From positions 41,112,668-41,176,667 of the forward strand of contig NC_089981.1 of assembly GCF_036417845.1 (NCBI RefSeq): a stretch of DNA of 64,000 bases. The letters run 5' to 3'. The notes beneath the pieces are model-generated. The model was not told the origin of the DNA and did no database searches. It saw only the letters and a list, made by a program, of their open reading frames with translations. The translations under genes were made by a program, and so were the position numbers. This document shows, in pieces, positions 1-13,600 of the stretch (positions are counted from its first letter, which is position 1; every line of letters starts with the position of its first letter). Source of the stretch: Apteryx mantelli. Taxonomy: Eukaryota > Chordata > Aves > Apterygiformes > Apterygidae.

Positions 1-90
1 ATGAGTCTTTTTCAGGAATCATATAGATGGGTATGAAATTGTCTGGCAGGCAAGGACTGACTTACATTGCTTCTCTCCTGGTTTCTCCAG

Positions 91-141
91 GATTCTGAGA
101 CTTCTAACACTGAATTTGGGTCAATTTCAAGTCTGGAATAA
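91..141 (+). CDS. Possible terminal exon of a gene beginning left of the window
   Basis: Seen: a strong acceptor (TTGCTTCTCTCCTGGTTTCTCCAG) ends at 90. In-frame sequence reads DSETSNTEFGSISSLE and stops at TAA 139-141, phase 0. The tail is Ser/Glu-rich, like many cytoplasmic C-termini. AATAAA hexamers occur downstream (649, 951). The coding part is only 16 residues, so chance is a real possibility. Confidence 0.2.
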   Translation, partial: DSETSNTEFGSISSLE

Positions 142-2070
142 GAGAAGACTCCAATAGTCTTTTCTCAGATTGGAAGCCCAGGGTGTCCAGATCAAAGACG
201 CATTTAACCAAATATTCCATGTCTGGCAACAGATGCTTAGGAGAAGTATAAGAAAAAGAACAGGATATGTAGAGTGAAATTCTTACATTCACCTGGTTTC
301 CAGCTATTAATTATTATATCAGCTTTTAAATTTAGGGACTCCCTGAACCTAGCGTTACACACAAGCAATTGTGTTTAACAACACACAGCTCGATTTATTG
401 TCCATGAATTTATTTATTCACTTTGGAACAGTCAAACCACAAAGCTATAGTTTGTACCCTAGTCTAGGACTTACAGAACCTGAGGCTTTCATACCGAGAT
501 AGATGAAAAAAGGGGTAATAACCGGAAAGGTTTAATCGGCCTGTTCTGAGCTTTAAAAAGGAGCCGTATGTATGAACAGTTTTTCCTTCTCTCTTCAGAT
601 ATCTAGTGATTTTTACTGAATTTAGTTTGTTTAACTATTTCACAGATCAATAAAATCAAAACAAGAGGTATGGTGCTCGCACTAGGCAGACCTGAGAAAT
701 ATACCATGAATATCTTTTCATTTTGGCATCTCAAATGGATGATGATAGAGATACTATCCCGTAGTTGTACTTGTTGGCCAGAATTGCAAAAAGGAACTGC
801 AAAAAAAAAAAGACAAAGCTGTTCATGAGCAATGTATGTTGCTAGCCAGTCTTCAGGATTACTAAATCAACACAGGATCTGTGAAAGTGGTAGAACTGTG
901 ACATTTTACATCATCCAGTGATCTGGAACTGTAAGGGTATAGAAAAGCTTTAATAAAAACAAAGTCAAATCATCTTCAATTTATTCCCTTAGAGCTTAAA
1001 AAGTCCCACAGGAACTGGCCAGCACTGTATATGTGAGAAATGACTTGCCTCATGAGAAAAGGTAAAACTCAGTTTCTCAGACTAAGATTTTTACACAGTA
1101 CACAACCTGAAAAATTCAAAGTGATCACATCAGTTGAAAATTACATGCTACCTTTCAGCATATTTCAGGGTGATTGTGGGCTTGTCCTTTCTTTTATTCC
1201 CTTGGGAAGAACAACTGATAACTTCAGTTCGGAGTCCCCTAAACTGAATTGTAGCCTTCTGAGGAATTGTCAGCACAGAGAAACAGGATTCAGAGGTGAA
1301 GTGTAAACAGAATCAGCTCTGAGACAGTCTCATGAAAAAAAAAGCTAACTTTGTAAATCTCATTCTCAGTGTTAATACGTTTGACTGAAAGAGGCAAATT
1401 TGCTCAACTAGTCTCTGAAGTTACTGATCATCCTAAAACCATTGACTACATCTTTACTTCTGGAGTTAAGAGGAAAGTGAGATTCAGAAGCAGTTTTCTA
1501 ATAAAATTTAGCCTGCCTTGAAAAGTGTCTACAAAATACAAAATAAAAATTAAGACTAAACATAACTGCTTGCAATCTTTCAAAAAAAGACAATCTTTCC
1601 TGTCCCATACAACTCCCACTGAAAATGCTGCTTTTTAGTATGTAACCCATACACTTTCTTTTACCTGATTATAAAATGTGAATGGCTGATGTGCTGTTCA
1701 GAAATGCTCATTGTTATCTTTTCTTTTCAAAATTAGGAAAAATCTTTAACTGCATTCTTATACAGCCCAGAGTTATATAAACTGATATTGTACTTTATCC
1801 TATCCTCCTTATAAGCTGTTCCTATCTTCTCTGATTAGTTCTGCAGTTACAATCTGCTGTAAACATCTGGCTGAAATATTTCTTTGTTGTATGATGATAT
1901 GATTATGTATTCTGAATACAAATAAAAATATATTGTAAAAAGATATTTGGCAGAATCAAAAGAAATATGTCCCCTCAACAGTTGTGTAAACTGGGTTCTA
2001 AATGACTTTTCCCTTCCAAATCTCAGTAGATAAATAAAAGGCTTTAAAAGGTCACTTTTCAATTTTGCAC
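142..2070. other. Non-coding; nothing specific recognised
   Basis: AT-rich. A strong acceptor-like CTTCTCTCTTCAG ends at 598 and a donor-like AAGAG|GTATGG lies about 70 bases on; the segment between them contains stops and AATAAA. A11 run at 801-811. No gene supported. Confidence 0.5.
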
Positions 2071-2077
2071 TGTTTAG

Positions 2078-2259
2078 GAGCACAGGAGCCAGTGAGTTCC
2101 AGCACTAGAGCCTGCAGCAGGCTTAGGCTGCGGGCAGAGCTCCCGCTGACAGACACGGGAGGCCCAGCACGACTGATGGAATTAATGGCTCTCAGAGAAA
2201 GAAAAATCAGAGAGAGAGACAGAGAGGCTAGGCGTCTGTCCTACAAAATGATGAAATGA
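2078..2259 (+). CDS. Exon-like segment with charged C-terminal peptide
   Basis: Seen: a moderate acceptor (ATTTTGCACTGTTTAG) ends at 2077. The next 90 bases are clearly GC-richer than the flanks. One frame is open to a TGA at 2257-2259 and reads LPLTDTGGPARLMELMAL, then RERKIRERDREARRLSYKMMK. The charged part looks like a coiled-coil or single alpha-helix sequence, but it is encoded by a GA-rich run (2196-2228) that would give Arg/Glu in any case. Could be a terminal exon, a pseudogene fragment or chance. Confidence 0.2.
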
Positions 2260-2476
2260 CTGAAACAACTTCTTCCAGAAGCCTTCTGAAGAGAACTGAA
2301 GGTAAATGGGTGCATGCACACGTATCAGCACACAGACAAGTGCTTTGCCCCGGCTTGGTGGCTGAACAACATGTGTTGGAGTTGTCAGAGCAAGGGCAAA
2401 GAGTTCATATTTCCTGCTCCCACTTCTCTGTTTTAGACAGTGGATTATCATTGCTTATTTGTACCTTACAAAAGGT

Positions 2477-2496
2477 AGATGAAGATGAAGATGAAG
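2477..2496 (+). repeat. (GATGAA)n microsatellite
   Basis: About three units of GATGAA, continuing imperfectly to 2508. In one frame it encodes an Asp/Glu run (VDEDEDEVDEE) that should not be read as an acidic protein tail. Confidence 0.7.
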
Positions 2497-3412
2497 TGGA
2501 TGAAGAGCAAGTGGAATGAAAAAGACTTTTTTGTTACTGGAAAAATGCTCATTACTAAACTAAGGAGAAAAATATTAGTTGATTTAAATAGTCAGATCAT
2601 AACTCTGGAGCAAGTGTAAAGGCACCTGAGCTAAACAGCAACAGCTAAGTATTCTAAATATGCCTTTGGCTAAGTAAAAATTGTGATCTATTAGTGACAG
2701 ATACATTTTATTGTAGGGCTGAATCATACAATAAAGATCAATCATTTGTTCTCTTTTACTGTTTAAATCAGCAAGGCCTGAGTGCTTGTTAATATTCTGG
2801 GGGAAAGGGAGTCATTTATGTCTGTAACTCGATAGCTCAGATTTTCTGAGTAAGGATAAGTGCAGCATTTATTTTTTGAAAAGCAGACACAAAGACCAGA
2901 TTGCCCCAATATATGTCTCACTCCTTTTCCATCACTGAATCTTGGATGTACCAGTTCTACAGAGCCATTGAAGATCCTGGTAATTTTCATTCTATCATGT
3001 TACATTAACAGCATGTCCTTCCCTGTATCTTTGACCTTGAGATATGTACATCAGCACCTTTAATATTTTTTGTTTTTTGTTTGATAATGCAAATCCAGGA
3101 TGCCTAAGATTATGTTATAGAGCTATGAGTTCTTTGGTCTAAATGGATTTATTGCTTTAACCAGTGATAACATACAGAGTTTCAACAACAGTAATAGAAT
3201 TACGCTGTCACATGACAACCTTCCCAAGCTGACTGAGACATTGTTGATTCACTTCCTGGCAGAGGACAGTAAATTAGATGTCAAAATGATGACATCCTTT
3301 AGGTTTTTTTCTTTACCTGCATACATTAGTAAATCATTTTAAGGAAGGCAAAGCAGCTTTGATTTCCATCTTGTAGCAAAAGTTGAAATAAGAAAAGGAT
3401 TAGTATATGTAT

Positions 3413-3434
3413 GAGGGAGAGAGAAAGAGAGAGA
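3413..3434 (+). repeat. GA-rich simple sequence
   Basis: 22-base all-purine run of GAGA/GAAA units. Confidence 0.7.
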
Positions 3435-3844
3435 TGCTTTGTCCTGATAGGATAAAATCAGATTGGAGAGGCAGAAGAGAGAAAGAAAAAACAAACTGTG
3501 GATCTCAAAGAGATTTCTTTTGAATTTTGTTTCTTAAATTTTATATAACAAGAAATAAATGACCTAAACTGAGGTAACCTAAGTTAAAATTCCCTTTCCA
3601 TTGTTGTAGAGCAGTTAACAGTATTATTACTTTTCTCCTATAGTCTGGAAGATTAGATGAAAGTTTTAAGAATTAAAACCATGTAAAAAATTTACAAGTA
3701 GCAATTTACTGAATGTCTCCTCAGGATTTAAATAAGACTGTATGTATAAATGCATACCTTCATAGATTCCTCCTAAATGTGAATTTTAACTCTTTGCAAA
3801 TTGGTTTTCCCAGCACTGATAAATCACAGATAGTTCCTTACAAA

Positions 3845-3975
3845 CATTCAATACTCTAACTCATGCTCAGTATGTTAGATTAGTAGCTATCATCATTATT
3901 TGGTGTTATTCTTCAATCTGAATACAGAAGTACTGAGAAGAAATCTAAATAGGATTTAAAGGCAAGAAAGTATAC
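3845..3975 (-). mobile_element. Probable MIR-like remnant, antisense
   Basis: Seen on the plus strand: CTCTAACTCATGCTCAG, TTAGTAGCTATCATCATTAT and ACAGAAGTACTGAGAAG in the order and spacing of antisense MIR (TTAACTCATTTAATCCTCA... GGTAGGTACTATTATTATCC... ACAGATGAGGAAACTGAGG). Weak but ordered similarity. Confidence 0.3.
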
Positions 3976-6900
3976 ACACATAAATTAACAATCAGCTCTT
4001 TCAGAAAGAATTTTATGCTTTAATTTGATACAAGATAGAATATATGCATGTAACATTCTACTTAATACAATGCCTCTGTGCCACACATTCTTGAGTTTAC
4101 CAAACTGGAAGCTGATTTTACAAGAGCTTAAAACTATACCCTTCCAGATATCAGGAATGTTTTAGGATTTATGGTATCAGAGTGGGTTTCCTTAAACACT
4201 GTTTCAGATCAGTCCCGCAGATTTAATAACAGTACAATCACAGAGAGTGTTACAAATTTTATAACACAGTGATTGTTGTGTATCATTTCTATATACGGTA
4301 AAGCAAGTCAGAAAGCTTTTCAAGTTTTATTAAAGTCACTATTGGAACTGGGATTAAACTCCCCAAGTTGTTATACCATGTGTCTTCAGTTAGGCGTTAG
4401 GATTTTATACTTGTTTGTGGACTGTCAGATGGATGTCGTGACCAGACAGCTGGACTGTGATTTCCACATAAGGTTGAACTTCCTTAGCATTGTGAGTTGC
4501 TGAAGATAGTTTTGAGAGCAATTAGGAGAACATGTATCTAGATGATTCAGTGCAAGAAGTCAAAGCCTCAGTAACATTGCTGTTTCCTTTTCAGCTGACC
4601 ACAGCTATTTTTCTCCTTGGAAATGATTTAGTTAGCAATTCAGTCTCCTGCATCCAAATACCAAGGAAGTCAACATGGTAACCAAACTAATCTGCACAAA
4701 ACGAATATGGAAGAAAATGTGGGAAGCACTGGATGTGAAGCAATGCTGAGACTCCCCTAGTGAGGTAGTCTCACTATAGCTGCAAAAGGGACATTTGAAG
4801 ACTGTGATCTCAGGAAAATATTTCTATACTTCTTACACGTATTTCTCCAGTGTCCAGCCTTAGTAAAAGAAACTAGAGTGAGAATTTGCCCTAAAATATT
4901 TAATATCAATATTATATGATGAGTGTAATTTGCAATTTGTTTCTTGTTTTTATTAGTTTTTTATTAGCTCTTATGCTATACATCAGTCACAACTTACGTG
5001 AACCAACAGGCAGTGACATGAAGCTCTGCGCTCAGGAGTGCATGGAAATCTATGGGAAAACTGAAATAAGTGTAAAAATCACATTAACTTATCAGTACCT
5101 TAGGATATTTGGTATCTGTCCAAGGAATGCCATTTATACTCCAGTACGGACACACAGCATGCTGGGTGGGCTGATGGTACATTGAAAATAACATGAATGG
5201 CCTTCCCATGGCTGTGCCCTCCCTATGCCCTATAAAACTGCACGTAATCTTAAAGGCACAGAGAAATCAATACGGCGTAATCTGATTAAAACATGTGAAG
5301 CAATCAAAACATGAGCATTATCATATGAGGCAAACTGATATTTTGCAAGGTTTTAATTTTTATATTATTCAGAAGATACAGAAAAAAAGAGTATCCAAGA
5401 TAAAGGGTACGAAAAAAGGGAAGAGAATGAAAGCATGAGTGGAGGAAGTCAGAAACACACATAGCTTAAGGTCCTATCAATATTAGAATGATTTCATTTT
5501 TAAACACGAAAAACTTCAGTCATTTCACTCTACTCCCTCAGAGAGAAATGTTTAAATGAAAATATCCTTCATGGCTTTCAAAAATAACTGATTCTCCTGT
5601 TGGCAGTCAGAGCCCAGAAGCCAGAGTTTCTCTTCCACAAAAATAATCCCTCCCCGCCATGGCAGGAGAATGGCTGCATTGATGGGGACGAGCGTGGAAC
5701 GTCACTGCTGACTTCATTCCCTCTGCTAATTGATTTTAGTTAATCTTCAGAGAACCGTCCTACTTTCGCAGTTTCATAGTAATTAGTTTCTGTATTACCT
5801 ACCACTATACACTAGTGACAGCAAGAGCAAATAAAGTTTTTATGAACCTTGCATTAAATTTGAAAATCAACCTGGGATGCCTTTCTAGACAATATGCTGT
5901 AGACAAATAAAAATTAATGGGGGGTCAATACAACAGTAACTGTATCATCTGATATAGAGAAGGAAATCATACCTGACAGGGCCTTTAAATTCCATTAATC
6001 AAACAAATACTGTCAAAATCAAACAGAAAACATAACAGTGGACTACTGGGGTAGAGAAAGAAATTGGGAGGAAAACTAACTTATATGAATGAAATGAAGG
6101 ACAAACACTGGCATAAATAAAGGTGAACAAGAATAATGAATCATAACTGATGTCTGTGAAAACATCAGAGACTATTCAGATGATACAATCTGTTGACAAT
6201 CATTCCTAATCATTCCAAAAGCAGCTGTGATAAAGCTCTAGTGCATCAAGATTTCACATGACATTCACTTGAGGATAAATTAAAAATTACTAATTTATAA
6301 CTTTTATACAGCACACAGTATTTTCAACTTTTTGAAATCCATCTGTTTACAGTTTAAACTTTACACTGGGAAGGAGGATAATGGCAACTAGCAGGGCTGA
6401 CAAAGCCAAGGCTTTGTGGGAACAGACCTTGCTGACTTGGGTGCTAGGCCAGATTGCATTTATCCTTTCCTGTAGGATGCAGCAAGCAATTTCCCTTTCA
6501 TAGGTCACAAAATGTAACAGGCAGAGAACTTTTGGGAGACTGAATTTTATTAATGGCAGTATGGAAGTGAGAAAATGTCAAAGATGATGGGAGATAGTAC
6601 TGAAAGTAGTGTTTCATTTTTCAGTTAGATTGTGGGTGAAGATTTGTTTTTCATATCAGAGCTTCAGCAGGACAAAGTCTGTCAGAGCACTCTTTAAACC
6701 ATGTAGAAAGGTGTTCATATATTGAAGAGAACCTTTAATTTATGTGACTGACAAAGGAATTTCATTCTTTCAGTTTCATACATTCTTTTTATCTCATTTA
6801 TTTTATATATTTTTATTCTTTATTATTGTTAAGATCTTGCCATCTCTAATAGCTTCGCTTTGTAAAGCTTTTCAACCCTCTTAATCAAAAAAGACAGTAT

Positions 6901-8809
6901 TTTTTCAAACATCGTAAAAACAGTATGTTGCACTCAAAAATCACAAATAAAATAATGGATAGAAAATGTTAAATACTGGGTTGAGTAGACTGCTGCCACC
7001 TTCTTCTGGGAGAGCCAAACTGCTTAGCCATGTTATATTTTACAGTGTTCTCCCTAAATCCACTGGCTATCAGTGCATAAACAAAATCACATGTGAGCTT
7101 TCAATCTTCTCCTGGATCATCTGGAATGGATCGTTATAACAATCAGAAAGAAAAAAGAATGTACTTCTCTGTCAACTTGTTTTGGACTTAATGTAATACG
7201 CTGGATGTCTCTAATGAGCCATCCATAACTCATTCCCCGAATACAGGAACCCAGCTGCATACTTGAATTGCTATTGAATCGTCTGGAGCTAATCCTCATT
7301 TATGTTAAGTATGACAGGAGAAACAGGCTTCAAAGTTTTAAAAGCAGAATAAATTGTATCAAAATTCTATTCTCAAGTACTTCCGATTCAAATGTTAGAT
7401 CACACAGATATCTGCATATCATAGTGAATTGGACCACAATCTTATTGTGGGGCTAGCAATCTATTTAGTTTTATAGTATTAATTAAAATCTTCCTGTATG
7501 AGAAAGACTTTCCCTAAGTGAACTGTGCAATCAAATAAACAATCTTCCACTGAATGCTGTGACCTTCAGAAATACATCTCTGTGTGTATTATTTGGTAAA
7601 CTTAATTAAAATATGATTTTTCATTCTAGCATGATCTTTCCCTATCGGTAAATAGCTAGTTCAAAGGCATGCGATGTTAAGAGAGTAATGATAAACTTTA
7701 CGAAGAAGGATTGAAAAACAAAGGAAAATGACAATGATCATCATCTACAGGTGGACAAGAATGGAAAAATGTTGGAATAATTTTCCAGGCATCCACATTT
7801 AGGAGATATATTCAATGAAGCAGCAAACAGCCTTATTTTGTATCGTCGACAATGAATCTAAATTAACAATCTCAGACAACAGCAAAAAAGCATTCACACT
7901 ATTTGTACTACCAGCAGTAGTCGAGGAGAAATGAAAACCAGATTTAAAGTATCTAAAGCAAGAAAATCTGGGAAACAAGAACTCCATTTTTTGCAATGTC
8001 ACAAATTGTTGGTCTCTTTGAGATTCCAAATCTTGGCATATTTTCATAGTTCCCTGAGAATTAATTTTTCCCAGTTAAACCCAAAATGTATGGTACGATG
8101 TATAAACAAACAAATAAATAAAGCCTCTGGGAAATGCAGACCAAACTTCTAAGACTGAAATCCATCTAGGTTTCTATTTTGTTACAAAAACAACAAAACA
8201 CAAGCATTTCAAGGAGATTCACTTTCTGTTAGGACTGTAAGCAGCTTATGAATTGTCATTGGAAGCCTGAAATATCTAATGCTACGTGGCTTTTATGCTA
8301 GAGTGGGCATACCATGAAAGTCTCAAATGAATTTTGAAGTAAAGCTCAAGGGCTGTGAGCAAAAATGAGGCGAAATTAAAGGAAAGCTGCAATTAAAGGA
8401 ATTAACCTGCTGAGTGCCAAGGGTGCCATATACAGCATCATTACATTCTCTAACATCACAACAGATCAAAATAGCAATACACGTTTGTATTAGGACAGCA
8501 TTTGTTAGGAAAGCTTTTCACACATTACATTGGATCACTCAAAAAGAATACTTTTCTCTGCGTTAGCCTTTCTTCGGCATTTGACTTTAACAGTCTCAGT
8601 CTCCTGTAAACGATCACGTCTTTACATGCATTTTCCAGTATCGTTATACCTCTTTTTTGCTGAAAGAACAATTAGAAAGGTGCTCTTGCAATCTACAAAG
8701 AGTGCCAACAGGGATGAGCAAGTGATTCTTGGGCATGATCAAATAGCATGCAAGACCATTTCCAATTTTTCACTGATAACATGCCTTGTTGAGTCCTGGC
8801 TAGTCTATT

Positions 8810-8836
8810 TGGAGTTAAAAGGCCTGGAGTTAAAAG
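8810..8836 (+). repeat. Short tandem duplication, 15-bp period
   Basis: TGGAGTTAAAAG occurs at 8810-8821 and 8825-8836. Confidence 0.6.
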
Positions 8837-10379
8837 ACTCTGAATTTTGCATGGCAGTTAGGAGGCATGAGGCAATGTTCCTTCAAGCATTTACTTGGGG
8901 TGTGCTAAGAATGCCAATGCGTCCTTTCCTCCATCTGTACCAAGGAAGTAGAAAAGGAAAAAAGAAAAACCAGCAAGCAAGAAGCTGGATACACTAAAGT
9001 CTTCACTGGTCTCTCTGCCGAGCTATTTTTATATATGTTCCTACACAGAAATAATTATTTAGTAAATCTGGGCATTTGAAATGAGAAATATATGCAGCAA
9101 AACAAATCCTGAGTTTCCTGGGATAAGAAGAAACTGTGATCATTAGTATTCTGTGCCTGACTACCTTAAGCTAGCTTGCACCTTCCTCTACAGCAGCAAT
9201 ATTGTCCCATATTATGGACAGGACACCACTCTGAATGGTCCATTAATCTGAAACAGCATTACATGGTCTAAGAGCTCATTCTAAGACTATGCTTGACATT
9301 ATTAGTTCTAGGTTTTACGTACAGTTGTCATGAGGGAGAGAGTGAGGAAAAATAAGATAGGATCACTCACTGATGAATATGGTTTTGGTGGCAAATTCAG
9401 GCAGTTTCTTCACACTGTTTTTAACCTGTAAGCAGTCATCACTAACTGCAGCCCCTCGTTTTTCCTGCCAAGACAAGCAGGCTTGTGAGTTTGGAAAGCT
9501 GGGCTCAGTGCTGGGGCAGCACCCTTGCCCTTTGCCAGTTCTGCAGATTTAAAATTATGCTGGGGAGCAACTGGAGCAAGAAAAAACATCAGACATGCTG
9601 AAAACCCATGGATCACAATCACAGAGAAAACACACCATAAAAGGTTCAGCTTAGGAGAAAATCATAAAGGCCCTGGATCTTCCACACAGCATAAATTGGT
9701 ACCATCCCTGCTTTCCTTTCCACCAAATCCAACAGTGTTACCCAGCTTCTAACAGTCTTTTGAGAGCAAGTAATATTATGACTGTGAGCACTTCTGGCTG
9801 TGAAATGGAAAGCAAAATTTGGTAATGTTCTGGCAATGGACATCACTTGCTCGCTCCTGTGTGGACAGTGAGAGCTTCAGACATTTTGTGCTATAGACAC
9901 TTCCAGATGGTAGATTTTTAGATGCTCCTGATTTTCTAAGATAAAGTGGATCCGTGTGTTGCTATGGGAATTGTGGCCTGCACAACTGTGAAACTGTAGA
10001 GTGCAACTGACTCATCATTTAGTGCTCAAGTTGTAACACAAATGTTTTATAGCCCACCAATTCACCAGCAGAAAGACCATTAGCAGCACTTGCAAGATGC
10101 CCATCTTCAGCTGATGTCCTGCCAGCAGGTCTGCGCTGAACTACATGTTATTTCCCATGAGAGAACAAAGTCCTTTGAGTCTGCACTGCTTGTGCTTCTA
10201 ATATGCCCTTTGCCTTGTTTGCTACTCAGTCTGGTTGTTATGGATCCTGATGGGAAGGTACAGGAATGGATAAAAATAGATAGGAAAATATTGTTTGTCC
10301 CACAAACCTAGCGAAACAGGACCAAAAACCCTATTGAATGTAACAGTAAACCTTGCTGAAACACCATCTTCCATTTCAG

Positions 10380-10633
10380 AAAGTTCCTTGGGCCTCAACA
10401 GACTTTCTTCTGTGCGCAAACATATTTCAGACCTTGTCGACAACCTGGCAAAGCATGAATGCCCTTCCTATTCTGCTCCCTGCGAATGTGATCAGGCCAG
10501 CAGCCAGCCCTTTTGCGTACATCAAACAAAGCTATGCCGCATTTCATTTTTCTGAGTGGCTGAGGAAAGGTGCCACAGCTGCCCAGACAGAGGAGTGGGA
10601 GCCCAGGAAAAAGTGTGATGTTCAGTTGAAAGG
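10380..10633 (+). CDS. Exon-like open segment
   Basis: Seen: the acceptor CCATCTTCCATTTCAG ends at 10379 and the donor AAAGG|GTAAAG starts at 10634; 254 bp lie between. Two plus frames are open for long stretches. One is open across the whole exon (starts KVPWASTDFLLC, later EWLRKGATAAQTEEWEP). The other runs to a TGA near 10555 (starts SSLGLNRLSSVRKH). The block is GC-richer than its flanks and holds several CpG (GTGCGC, GTCGAC, TGCGAA, TGCGTA). No domain is recognised in either frame. Two simultaneous open frames weaken the coding claim, since low stop density may simply reflect composition. Confidence 0.25.
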
Positions 10634-10639
10634 GTAAAG

Positions 10640-13600
10640 TGAGAACTGTGAGGAGCTGGCATCTCTAGAAAGAGATTATTGGTGTTCCCTGGTGGACTGT
10701 GCTCTGCTGCTCTGACCTCTACTTCTAGAGGGACAGTCTTGTAGTCAATACATCTAACTTTCCTGCAAGTCTTCAAGAGGGTGATGCCATATGAAAGAAT
10801 ATCAGCTGGCCAAAAAGGGGAAGGCCCATTTCTCCTTCTTTGAATCATCCCTGTTAACTTCTCAGATGCAGTTTTACCCTTGTCTTCTCTTCTGTATTTA
10901 ACTCTCTTTTACAAAAACAGAGTCCTGCACAAGCCTTTCTTCCTTGCAGTTTTTCAGTAAAAGTACCAGTCACCTTTTTTATTTGCACCTGGGAGGGGGA
11001 GGCAAGGAAAGGGGGAAGTGAAAATTTTTTTGCTATTACAATATGTTTAAAATGTTAAAAACCCTTTACCTTCCCCAATATTTCCAAAATATTAACATGC
11101 AAGTTTAGAGTTGTTTTAAAAAAAACCCCACATACAAGCTCTTCAAAGGGAAGGAGGGAATGGAAAGCAAATACACTGGTACTGGTACCTGCCTGATCAG
11201 TTTTGAATCAAAATGACATGCTATTAAAGGCTGTTGAAATATTGAAGAAAACTGGTTACCTGATTTGAAGCTTAAGCAGATGTTTTAAATAAGTATGGAG
11301 AAATTTTTAATGCTATCATTCATTAATAGGATGTCAGTTTTATGTCTCACATCCAAATGACAGTCGAGTCAGCGCGAATGCTACTATTCAGGTGTCAGAG
11401 CTAAGCTCTGGTCTAGCCCTCAGTTCTGTTTTGTATCTGTGTCTGGTGATTTCCAAAAACTCAGAAGGCAATTCATGAGGAAACAAAGCGGCACAGTTTT
11501 AATGAAAGGGGATTAAAGATTCTGGGTCAGGCAATCAGAGCAAAAAGAGGTCCCTCCTGATTTTGAGGAAGTTTCTAGGAGTAAGTGGTGCAATAAAGAA
11601 TGATTTCTGCAATTGCCTCTCTCTCTTATCATTAGATTAATGTTGAAAAAAGTGACACTTTAAAAGGTTTATTGCTGCGCTTAGAGCTGTAGTGCTACTG
11701 CTAAGTGGATGCTTTTCTTGATGAAAGAGCAATGCAACAAGAAAACTCATGTTGCCTTCTTACTAAATTGCAGGTTTATATCCATTTATAGTTCTAATTC
11801 CAAACCATTACTGGGAACGGAGGATTGTCTTTTCTACCCCGTCCCCCTCCACTTTTCAGTTTCCAGGATTTCAATGACATTAGCCATTCTGAATCAAGAA
11901 TCAAGTCTTTGTATAATTTATGTAACAAAGTCCTTTTACATTGCATCTGCATTTCACTGTCTCAGAACAGAGATGGATCTTGTTTGTACACATATCAGCA
12001 AGGAGATATGTTGCATGTTTTTTCTTTATAGCCCCTCCCTTCCTGATCATTCAACTAAAAAAGGAATCCCATTTCTCTTCTCTCTCGCAAGAACCACTTT
12101 TCTAAACTTTCTGCTTCAGAAGTAAATCTTTCACACCACATTTCTAAAGATGTTTTTATTTAAGCAACTTTTCCATTGAGAGGTCAGCCATAAGAATTTC
12201 AATTCAAAGCAACTCTGTCTTCTGATCACAATTCTTTTTAATGTTGCCAGCAAGACTGTACTGCTCATGTCTTAAACCTATCTGAAATATGGGCAATGAG
12301 TGTTAAAAAAAAAAGACTAGATTTAGAGTCTGTTTCAACAGTGACTGTGAGTGAAACACAGGAATGAAAAATTCTAAACTATGCAATATTACAACAGCAA
12401 ATTCTAAACCCCAAAAGATAGATAACCTCCAGGCAATACAGTGTGCTGGCAAGATCCAGTCATTCTTCTAGTGCTGTTAAGAATTTCAAAGGCACTTCAA
12501 TTTCTCTACTAATTCCATATGTAAAATGTACTACTGTTTCTTAACATCTGTATTTGCTGAAAGTCAATTTATACTGTGTTTTTCCAGTTCAGTGAGCTCT
12601 TGGTTTTCTTGGAGAGTGGGAACAGCAGGAAGTTGTGGCTGAAAGAGCAGGAGAATCAGTGGAAATTGTTCTAGTGGCTTCAACAGAGATAAATAAGGTT
12701 GCGCTCAGAAGTAGAAAAAACTTAGTTTTGGTTTATTAGTTGTAGTATCTCGTACCTAAGAGTAAGCGTGTAGCTTAAAGCAACTAAGTTTTGTCTTAAG
12801 CCTAGGAAAACAACTTGTTTTCATAGGAGGGAGCATAGTAACTTGCTTGATAACATTCTGTATCTGGAAACAAAAAAGCAGCTGTCTCCCAGTGATTCAT
12901 TCAAGCACAAAGGAAGAGTCCTATATAGTTAAAATGTACTACGCATAAAACAGAATGGTAATACCTTCTCTCAGTCCTATAGCTTCATGTACCAAAGAGG
13001 TAAAAGAAAAACTAGAAAAAAAATAGTGTTATGATTTTTCGATGAGGTAGGAAAAAAACAAAGAAGTTTTCTAATACACTTTACCCTTCCCATGGTGTAG
13101 AAGGAAGACCCCCTATCTCTTCTGGACTTTGATTTATACTCTTCTCCTCCGATTTATTCATGTTAGTTTCTTCACCTTAGTTAATGCCTTCTGATGGGAA
13201 TATAGGAATTTAATTCAAAATCATACTCCTTCATGCCAGTGTATGTGCACACATAGAATAAGCACGATACCATTTCTAGTGATCAAGATATGCAGACCTC
13301 ATATTTACCCAGCCTCTGTCTCATATCCTGTAGAAATCCATTTTTTATTGCCTCTGCATGGCATTGATGCAGGCTGAAAAGTTGGGTGCCTTGCAGGGAA
13401 CAATGAACAATCCCATAGCACCTACCGACAGAGAGAAAACCGCTCTTGTGCGGTATTAATAGCAAGAAACTCTGTAATAGTTCAGATTTATTCACTGAAC
13501 TGAATCAAGTATGGACATTTTAAAGACAGTTTACTGATAGCACATAAAAAACAACCAGCAAGGAGTTATTACCAGCAGATTATTGCTAGAAGATTTTTTT

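Larger units (their letters stand above)
2520..10370. other. Non-coding stretch
   Basis: AT-rich unique sequence. Contains an acceptor-like TGCTGTTTCCTTTTCAG ending at 4594 and a complex, CpG-retaining block near 5640-5780. The 155-codon frame at 8530-8997 has no recognisable domain and random-looking codons. Confidence 0.5.

Noticed and set aside
2460..2519. Acidic Asp/Glu-rich protein tail
   Set aside because: Produced by a (GATGAA)n microsatellite.
8530..8997. 155-codon plus-strand open frame
   Set aside because: No recognisable domain, AT-rich random codon mix, includes a tandem duplication (8810-8836), no splice or promoter context.
11709..12125. 138-codon plus-strand open frame
   Set aside because: Overlaps another open frame of equal quality; composition follows T-rich sequence.
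12762..12810. Sequence resembling a mitochondrial tRNA-Phe 5' half (GTGTAGCTTAAAGCAA)
   Set aside because: No acceptor or T-arm pairing and no adjacent 12S-like sequence; short coincidence rather than a nuclear mitochondrial insert.
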